DNA of 24,266 nt, from NCBI GenBank assembly GCA_001414345.1, contig LLCB01000535.1, positions 1 to 24,266 of the forward strand. Direction: 5' to 3'. Made by a program: the position numbers and the translations under genes. Position 1 is the first letter of the stretch. Each line of letters begins with the position of its first letter. Under the pieces are notes generated by a model. It had not been told where the DNA came from. It worked only from the letters and a program-made list of their open reading frames with translations, and did not search any database. Positions 18,880 to 24,266 of this stretch are shown here, in pieces. The stretch is from Hymenoscyphus infarciens (Eukaryota > Ascomycota > Leotiomycetes > Helotiales > Helotiaceae).

Positions 18880-19655
18880 ATAAGGATTACTAGCTAAAGT
18901 ATTACTATCTAAGATAGATATTAGTAGTTATAACTATAAAAGTACTAATTAATATACCTAGAGTAGAAAGAGTAGCTAGAAAAATGCCTCTAGAAAAGAT
19001 AGCTAGAAAACCTAGAGTAGTAATAGTTCCTCTAAGAAAATAGATTAGCTTTTAATATTATTTCTAAGACTAACCTAGACTAAAGCTAGAAACTCTATCT
19101 TAAACCTTATTAAATACCTTCTTAGAAGAAGTACACTTATCTTTAACCCTTAGCTATATCCTTCTATTAACCTAACTATTAGTACATAGTGCTTATTTAA
19201 CATTCCTACTACTTATAACTATCTCTAATTTAACCTTAAGCTAATTTATATTATTATAAAGTTATTATAAAAGCTTATCTTTAAGAAGAGTTTAAACAGT
19301 TTTATTATATTTAGAAGTTACTTCTATTATAACCTTTAGTTTATAAAGAGAAGTATTAACTAGACTATCTTTATTTAATTTCTAGTCTACCTTTACTATT
19401 ACTTAGTAACTTAAAGTATTAAGATATTACTAAGTAGTAAAGATTTCTATATTAGTATCTTTATCTTATTTTATACTCTTATTTTAAAGTAAATAAAGAA
19501 GATTTATATTACTAAAACTTATATTTTATAGAATATAAAAGTTAGATAGTTATAGCTAAGAAATCTAAAGTAGACTTAACTAGGTATAAAGTAACTAAAT
19601 CTAGAATTTTATATCTAGTACTTAAAAAGTCTCTTATTTTTTACTAAGATATTTA
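18880..19655 (+). pseudogene. Relic with Ser/Lys-rich linker, unnamed
   Basis: The plus frame with a codon at 19142 reads SSYNYKSTN, SRKSS, KNASRKDS, KT, SSNSSSKKID, LLILFLRL, KARNSILNLIKYLLRRSTL, IFNP, YPSINLTIST, CLFNIPTTYNYL, FNLKLIYIII, KLIFKKSLNSFIIFRSYFYY, FIKRSIN, IKILLSSKDFYISIFILFY and IKKIYITKTYIL. The first 50 codons are a Ser/Lys/Gln-rich linker with a GATAGCTAGAAAA-type repeat; the rest is a mixed, more hydrophobic domain. An intact Cys codon (TGC near 19188) survives. It faces the minus-strand relic ending near 19640, so the two converge. The minus reading is a weaker alternative. Confidence 0.45.
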
Positions 19656-20245
19656 GCTTAAATAAGTATTAGTATTAAATCTTAAATAGGAATTGTAAAA
19701 AATAAATAGTTTTTATTATTAGAATTTATAAAGATAATAGTAGTACCTAGCTTAATACCTAGGTTAATTCTAGTAGTAGCCTTCTCTTTAATAGCTATTT
19801 ATAGAATAGACTAAGTTTTAGTAGTAGGATCTTATAATATTAGAGATATAATAATTAGTCTATCTACTACCTTATCTACTCTTACTCTATCTACTTCTAC
19901 CTTATCTACTCTTACTCTATCTACTCTTACTCTAGTATTCTTTAAAGGCTTAATACGAGATTAGTGCTTAAGTAGAGCTTTAGCTTTAGCTATAGCTTTA
20001 TAGAGAGGCTACTTACGCTTATAAGGATTGTCTATATCTAAGGTATCTAGTGTAGCGTCGGCGTTAGCGTTAGACTTATTATTATTAGGTATAGTACTAA
20101 TCTAACTAAGAGGGTTATTTATAAGGACTTCTATTAATTTAATTCGTCTTTAGAGGTTAATAGGATTAGTAGGTGCCTTTATATAGTAGGCTTTATTATA
20201 TATAAGCTTATTAAGCTTAAAAGGCTAAGGTATATTATATACTAT
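19640..20245 (-). pseudogene. Minus-strand relic with charged V-R-V-D repeat
   Basis: From about 20245 downward one minus frame reads VYNIP, PFKLNKLIYNKAYYIKAPTN, PINL, RRIKLIEVLINNPLS, IPNNNKSNANADATLDTLDI, DNPYKRK, PLYKAIAKAKALLKH, SRIKPLKN, then a charged repeat around VRVDKV and VEVDRV, then VVDRLIIISLIL, DPTTKT, AIKEKATTRINLGI and TTIIFINSNNKNYLFFTIPI. This is the most protein-like text in the window, with prolines, acidic residues and intact CpG codons (GCT AAC GCC GAC GCT). ATAGTATATAAT at its 5' end could be a former ATG start, placing Met just before VYN. It is predicted to be soluble, with a disordered acidic segment and a coiled-coil-like repeat. Family unknown. Confidence 0.65.
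19871..19930 (-). repeat. 30-bp tandem repeat, two copies
   Basis: Two 30-base units at 19871-19900 and 19901-19930 begin with CTTATCTACTCTTACTCTAT and differ at two positions, with a further partial copy before them. Thirty bases is ten codons, and on the minus strand each unit reads V-D-R-V-R-V-D-K-V-E or close to it. Near-identity in heavily mutated DNA is explained by the absence of CpA or TpG in the unit or by recent duplication. Confidence 0.85.
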
Positions 20246-21269
20246 AAAATATAAGTAGATAAGCTAGAGTAGAGATAAGTACTATAAAGTTAGATTAGTA
20301 TAACTTAACCTTATATAAATAAGATAAAACCTATATATATTAAATTAAATTACTATTATATAAAGTATAAGGATTTAATTTTAGAAAAGCTTATATAATA
20401 ACTTTATAATTAAATTAAGAGTAATATCTCTATATAATAGTACTCTACTTAGACTATACTAAGTTATATAATATATAGAGAAACTTATCCTTATTAGCTA
20501 TTACTAAGCTTTTACTCTTTTAATTACTTAAATAACTATTAAGTATTAACCTCGAGGCTTTAAAACGCTTAAGACTCCTCTTATATGTTATATAGCATAA
20601 AGCGCTTATATACTACCTAAGCTATTCTACTTTTTAATTTATACTTCTTAATTATTAATTAAGCTACTAAAATAGTAGGTAATTATGCTCTAAGTTACTA
20701 AACTAGGCTCTTACTTACTATAATTAGACTCTTTCTACTATTAATATCTAAGCTTTATAAGTCTTAGTCTACTAATTCTAAACTATATATAATAGGCTCC
20801 CCTTGTTAACCTAGCTTAAATAGTAATCTATTCTATAATAAAACTAAATTACTATTTCGCCTAGGGATTAGAAGGCATTTATTAAGCTTTTAGTATATTT
20901 ACTCTTCTTATTTATACTATAATTCTAATTAATATTCTAAAGTATTTATAACACGACCCTCTCTATGTCTACCGAGTCTTAATAAGCTATATCTCCTACT
21001 TTATAATCTCTACTAATAACCTCTTAAACCCTATATTAACCTATCTCTACAAAGTTAGTATATATCCTACTAATACTAACTACTTTACTAATTTCGCTAG
21101 TCTTAATACGCCTTCTTTTATTATAAACTATAGTTATATTATTTAATCTAGGAAATAATAATAATTTATTTATAAGCTTTAATAAAGACTTCTATAAACT
21201 ATATACCCTTAATAATAAAGCTAATATCTAAGTCTCTTTAAATATATTTAAAGATATAGCTCTAGCCCT
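20246..21269. other. Unassigned decayed DNA
   Basis: This kilobase is mostly pyrimidine-rich on the plus strand, so old coding sequence would more likely be on the minus strand. Surviving sites include ATGTTATATAGCATAA at 20585, GGCATTT at 20872, and ATGTCTACCGAG at 20965. CpG is present near 20553-20606 and 20955-21111. No frame was followed far enough to call. Confidence 0.35.
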
Positions 21270-21735
21270 ACTCTTCTTTAGATAGTATTTTACCTTAAAG
21301 GCTTTAAGCTTTCTTAATTACTAGTTAGATATTATTAAGATTTATCTAGAATATATAGATCTTATTTTTAACTAAGTATATAATAGTATTTAAATAGTAG
21401 TAACTATAGAGGAGGAGAGAGTAATTTATAATATAAATCTTTTTAAAGAAGATAAAAAAGGCCTTTTAATCTTATTTATACTATAAATATTTACTTAAGC
21501 TATATAATTTATATAAGTTATTACTAGAAAGAAGGAGACTTTAGCCTAAGTTATTAAAGCTTATAAGGAGCGCTAGAGCCTTTTATACTAATAATATAAT
21601 AAAGTTTTAGTTTCTTCTTTTAAAATAGAATATATTAACCCTACCTTTATTCTTTCTTATAGACTAAGATCTTTACCTAGCTACTAAGGACTAGTTAGGT
21701 TTCTACCTTTTCTTATACCTTTTCTACTTTTTTTT
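21270..21735 (+). pseudogene. Relic frame of a charged helical protein
   Basis: The plus frame with a codon at 21403 runs about 150 codons: YFTLKALSFLNY, LDIIKIYLEYIDLIFN, VYNSI, IVVTIEEERVIYNINLFKED, KKGLLILFIL, IFT, VITRKKETLA, VIKAYKER, SLLY, YNKVLVSSFKIEYINPTFIL and SYRLRSLPSY. The early part, with aromatic residues and spaced leucines before an acidic helix, is loosely like a retrotransposon gag capsid helix bundle, but I cannot show the family motif. Intact GAGGAGGAGAGA (E-E-E-R) near 21410 strongly favours this strand. After 21735 the text degrades into a pyrimidine-rich run. Confidence 0.52.
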
Positions 21736-22049
21736 ATTATTAAATATTTACTAGGATAGTTAATACCCTAGTATATACTACCTTTTAATTAGAGTTAGAT
21801 ATAGATATATAGCTCTTAAAATTTGTTTTCTTACCTTTCTAAGGAATCTAAGAGTTTAGTAGATGTTTACTACTCTTTATAAGTATTATATCTTTAGGTT
21901 ACTTCTAGTTTAAGAATCTTTCTTTAATAGAGTATAAGGAGTTATAGGTAGTATATATATATATAGTTATAAGTTATAATAAAGATTAGTCTTATTTTAT
22001 AAGTGTTTCTTATAAAGTGTCTCTTATAATTTAATATATTTAAAGTATA

Positions 22050-22400
22050 AACTTACTATAAAGCTTAACTTAACTTTTTAATAAAGAATAACTAAATAAG
22101 CTATTAGTTATAAATATATAAAAAGACTTTATTAGTTAAAAGTAAGGTTATAGCCTTTAATTACCTCTCTTATCTTAATAGAACCTAATCTTACTTAACC
22201 TCTTCTTTTCCTAACTCTTCTAATAGCTCTTTATTAATCTTATTTTCTATTATAACTTCTTAAAGCTAGTAGGATTCTTAGCTTATTAAATTCCTATATA
22301 ACCTTAACTCTTTTATAATTCTCTTACTACTTTAACTTCTTAAAGCTAGATAGTATTTTTAACTTATTAAATCTCTAATCTTATCTTCTATTTATATAGA
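22050..22400 (-). pseudogene. Minus-strand relic with a duplicated segment
   Basis: On the minus strand, 22400 to 22290 reads FNKLKILSSFKKLK and then EFNKLRILLALRSY in one phase, an 81-base repeat. From about 22295 another phase reads NLIS, ESY, EVIIENKINKELLEELGKEE, VLLR, LKAITLLLTNKVFLYIYN and LFFIKKLS. Lys/Glu-rich helices make the strand choice clear. The phase change lies within the second repeat copy, which is one base shorter than the first, so an indel there is the likely cause. Family unknown. Confidence 0.5.
22254..22371 (-). repeat. 37/38-bp direct repeat, 80-81-bp spacing
   Basis: AACTTCTTAAAGCTAG starts copies at 22254 and 22334, and CTTATTAAA ends them at 22290 and 22371. The copies differ by one indel and a few substitutions. 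The same 16-base word occurs a third time at 9098-9113. Confidence 0.7.
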
Positions 22401-22564
22401 GAGAGGAAAAAAGAATATTACTAAAATATACTAGAAGAGAGAGAGGAAAATTTATTAAAAAGCTAGAGAGAGTATATACTAAAAATAGTAGAGGAGGTAT
22501 AATAAAATAATATAATATAAATAGAGAAGGAAAATATCTTTAAGGAATTTATAATTTATTTAGT

Positions 22565-22955
22565 TAGACTAGTAATAGCTGTTTTAAATCTATTTTTAAG
22601 GAAAGCTAGTAGAAGTATTAGAAAACAGCTACTAAGTTACTAGGATAAGCTATAGTATTAAATTTTTAAAAGAGTAGGATTAGTAAGAAAGGAACGCTCT
22701 TATCTATTACTAGATTACTATAGCTAGAATATAGTTAGAAATAAGAGTTAGAGACTATAAGATGTTAAATATACTATAAGAATACTAGATATTAACTATT
22801 AAGTACCTAGTTTAACTAAGAGTTAATAAATAGCTTAAGAGAAGGTGTTTTAATAACTTATAATAGAGATTACTAACCTAAGGAAAAGCTAAAGCACTTA
22901 AGTACTTTAAAATAAATACTTATATACTAGCTTTATTCTATTATAGTTTTATATT
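22565..22955 (+). pseudogene. Relic frame, basic helical, unnamed
   Basis: The plus strand reads LFLRKASRSIRK, LLSY, DKL, IFKRVGLVRKERSYLLLDYY, NIVRNKS, DVKYTIRILDINY, VPSLTKS, EKVF, LIIEITNLRKS and NKYLYTSFILL, about 120 codons with only TAA/TAG stops. It has basic character with spaced leucines. An intact CAG (Gln) lies near 22626. A perfect 9-base inverted repeat, AGCTGTTTT at 22577-22585 and AAAACAGCT at 22622-22630, sits at the 5' side. The minus strand over the same DNA is also readable, so strand is only moderately certain. Confidence 0.42.
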
Positions 22956-22959
22956 AATA

Positions 22960-23650
22960 CTAGTTAAAATAGCTATTATTTTAATAGAGGAAGTTCTAAC
23001 TCTTATTCCTTTCTATCTTTGTTTATAAAGATATTAGAAGTATTAGCCTATTCTAGTAGAGAGCCCTTCTTACTCTCCTACTCTCTCTATATTAGCCTAT
23101 AGCTTTAAAGTTATTTAAATTCTTACTACTTATTATTAGAAGTTTTCTCTTTACTTTTAAGAGATTTAGTTAAGTAGTCCTCCTCCTCTACTTTAAAGCT
23201 CTTCTTAATTATATAGACAAGAGTATATACCTTAGTTTTAAGTAATATAACTTATCTCTCCTTTTCCTTATATACCTATATTCTCTTTTAAGCCCTTTTT
23301 AAAACGCTATTAATATCTTTCTATACTTTATATTTAATATATTTAATATACTTCTCTACTCTTCTTAAAATATTAGTTATATTACAATATTATTTAGTAT
23401 TACTAAGTTATTTACTTTCTACTAGTAATAAATCTTTATTATCTATATCTTAACTATTATACTCCTTTTCTATAATATCACCTTAAGGTAGAATATCGTT
23501 TTTAACTATAGTCTTTTCCTAATTTTTAGAGCCCTCTCTATCTCTTTAATTATTATTACTAATAATCTTTATATCTAAATCTTTTATACTATGTTCTAAT
23601 ATAGCTTATAAGGCGACGGAGAATATCTTCTAATTCTAATCTAACTATTA
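22960..23650 (-). pseudogene. Minus-strand relic, long charged coiled-coil-like frame
   Basis: From 23650 downward one minus frame with only TAA/TAG stops reads KIFSVAL, AILEHSIKDLDIKIISNNN, RDREGSKN, EKTIVKNDILP, GDIIEKEYNS, DIDNKDLLLVESK, LSNTK, YCNITNILRRVEKYIKYIKY, KVQKDINSVLKRA, YKEKER, VILLKTKVYTLVYIIKKSF, KVEEEDYLTKSLKSKEKTSN and, more weakly, ESKKGSLLE, ANTSNIFINKDRKE and LELPLL. An acidic, polar first third is followed by a long amphipathic helix. Surviving TGT (Cys) and CAT (His) codons fit the frame. There is no named domain. Together with 22050-22400 it could come from one minus-oriented element interrupted by the plus relic between them. Confidence 0.6.
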
Positions 23651-24266
23651 TATAAGAAGCTTCTAATAATAGAGTTAGGTTTAGCATAGGTAGCTTTAGC
23701 GATCTTTTATTTATTTTCGCTTAATTTAAGGTAATTATTTATAAAGGTTATTAAAAAAAGGCTTAAGAGTTATATCCTAGCTATTAGTTAAGCTAAGTTT
23801 AAAATAAGTATTAATTAAAGATATAGCTTTTAGGAGTTAGGTTTTTCTCGATAAGTAAATAGTAGGCTTAAAAGAGGGTTTTTAAAGCCACTTCTTAAGT
23901 TTATCTAAGTAGCGGATATACTATAGTAAGAACCGTGGGTTTATTATAAATTAATATTATGTTAATATTATACTTTACTCTCTTAACCCTATACCTAGAA
24001 AATAAGTAGCGTATTCTAGATAATTTATTTACTATTTCTAGTAAGTTAAAAGTTTACTACTATTTATAATAAACAATTATAGTTACTAGTAAGCTTAGAA
24101 TAATTATAGAGCGTAGTTATATAGACTTTTAATAGAACGGTTAACTATTAGTTAAAGTTTTTTAATAAGATCTATTAAAGAACTATTTAATAGATAAATA
24201 GAGTTCTTATTATATTTTCTCTTTATTCTATATTTAATAGATAATTAGAGTACTACTATATTCTCT
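23651..24266. other. Unassigned end of the window
   Basis: The start (23680-23720) is readable in a second minus phase as AKATYAKPNSIIRSFLYNS, possibly another part of the adjacent relic. TTAATATTA is directly repeated at 23951-23959 and 23962-23970, and TTTAATAGATA at 24186-24196 and 24233-24243. CpG is slightly commoner (AGCGATC, TCGATAAG, AGCGGAT, ACCGTGGG, AGCGTAG). No complete frame or element end was found. Confidence 0.4.

Larger units (their letters stand above)
1..24266. other. RIP-saturated AT-rich block
   Basis: The whole window carries one mutational signature. Hand listing finds about 63 CpA and 72 TpG; from the base composition (C near 12%, A near 39%, my estimate) roughly a thousand of each would be expected. 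The lost dinucleotides have become TpA. Stop codons TAA and TAG occur every few codons in all six frames, while TGA and ATG are rare. One row I counted has 23% G+C. CpA to TpA on both strands is the known product of RIP, a premeiotic process of Pezizomycotina that mutates duplicated DNA. No segment of a few hundred bases looks unmutated. That this is transcriptionally silent heterochromatin is inference. Confidence 0.93.

Noticed and set aside
18960..19050. A transmembrane segment on the minus strand (TTLGFLAIFSRGIFLATL)
   Set aside because: It is the complement of a Ser/Lys-rich plus-strand linker that continues in one frame into better sequence, so the plus reading is preferred.
1..24266. 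Ciliate-type genetic code, with TAA/TAG as Gln in living genes
   Set aside because: Frames do read well with TAA/TAG as Gln, but ATG, TGG, Cys and His codons are also nearly absent, TpG and CpA are lost in all contexts and both strands, frames change phase, and no TGA stop with a start can be paired. That is mutation, not a code.
1..24266. Mitochondrial or plasmid DNA because of the AT content
   Set aside because: No conserved mitochondrial gene, tRNA or rRNA is visible, and the dinucleotide signature is that of RIP on nuclear DNA.

Overview
The window is about 24 kb of extremely AT-rich DNA with no intact gene. Its signature is repeat-induced point mutation (RIP) taken almost to completion. 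CpA and TpG are nearly absent: by eye about 63 CpA and 72 TpG in the whole window, and one CpA and no TpG in 10021-10620. TpA is everywhere, all frames are full of TAA and TAG, and TGA, ATG, TGG and Cys or His codons are almost missing. RIP is known from filamentous ascomycetes (Pezizomycotina), so I infer an AT-rich, probably heterochromatic block of such a fungus. I cannot name genus or species.

Under the mutations there is still readable structure. If TAA is read as former CAA, and TAG as former CAG or TGG, long stretches give protein-like frames on one strand and poor Phe/Tyr/Leu-rich text on the other. Plus-strand relics lie at about 591-1190, 1730-2170, 3680-3965, 4645-5635, 6290-7110, 7300-7920, 9481-11135, 12270-12660 (weak), 13085-13775, 16246-16985, 17040-18095, 18880-19655, 21270-21735 and 22565-22955. 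Minus-strand relics lie at about 8060-9170, 14150-14815, 15150-15365, 19640-20245, 22050-22400 and 22960-23650. The frequent change of strand and frame suggests a mosaic of decayed mobile elements or multicopy genes, perhaps nested.

None of the relics shows a motif I can safely name, such as an RT YxDD, an integrase zinc site or a transposase catalytic triad, so products are described and not named. Several keep tandem repeats whose period is close to a whole number of codons: 21 bp (a heptad coiled coil at 594-656), 75/78 bp (8864-9092), 129 bp (14315-14533), about 24 bp (14681-14805, Gln-rich), 57 bp (16254-16367) and 30 bp (19871-19930). These repeats are the strongest evidence that the frames once encoded protein. 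A nested perfect inverted repeat lies at 14177-14253.

I found no tRNA, rRNA, CRISPR array, telomere repeat, confirmed promoter or working gene. Stretches not assigned to a relic are listed as such. The most useful general observation is that the few surviving CpA/TpG sites are strongly biased to ApCpA/TpGpT on both strands, which looks like a flanking-base effect of the mutating machinery.
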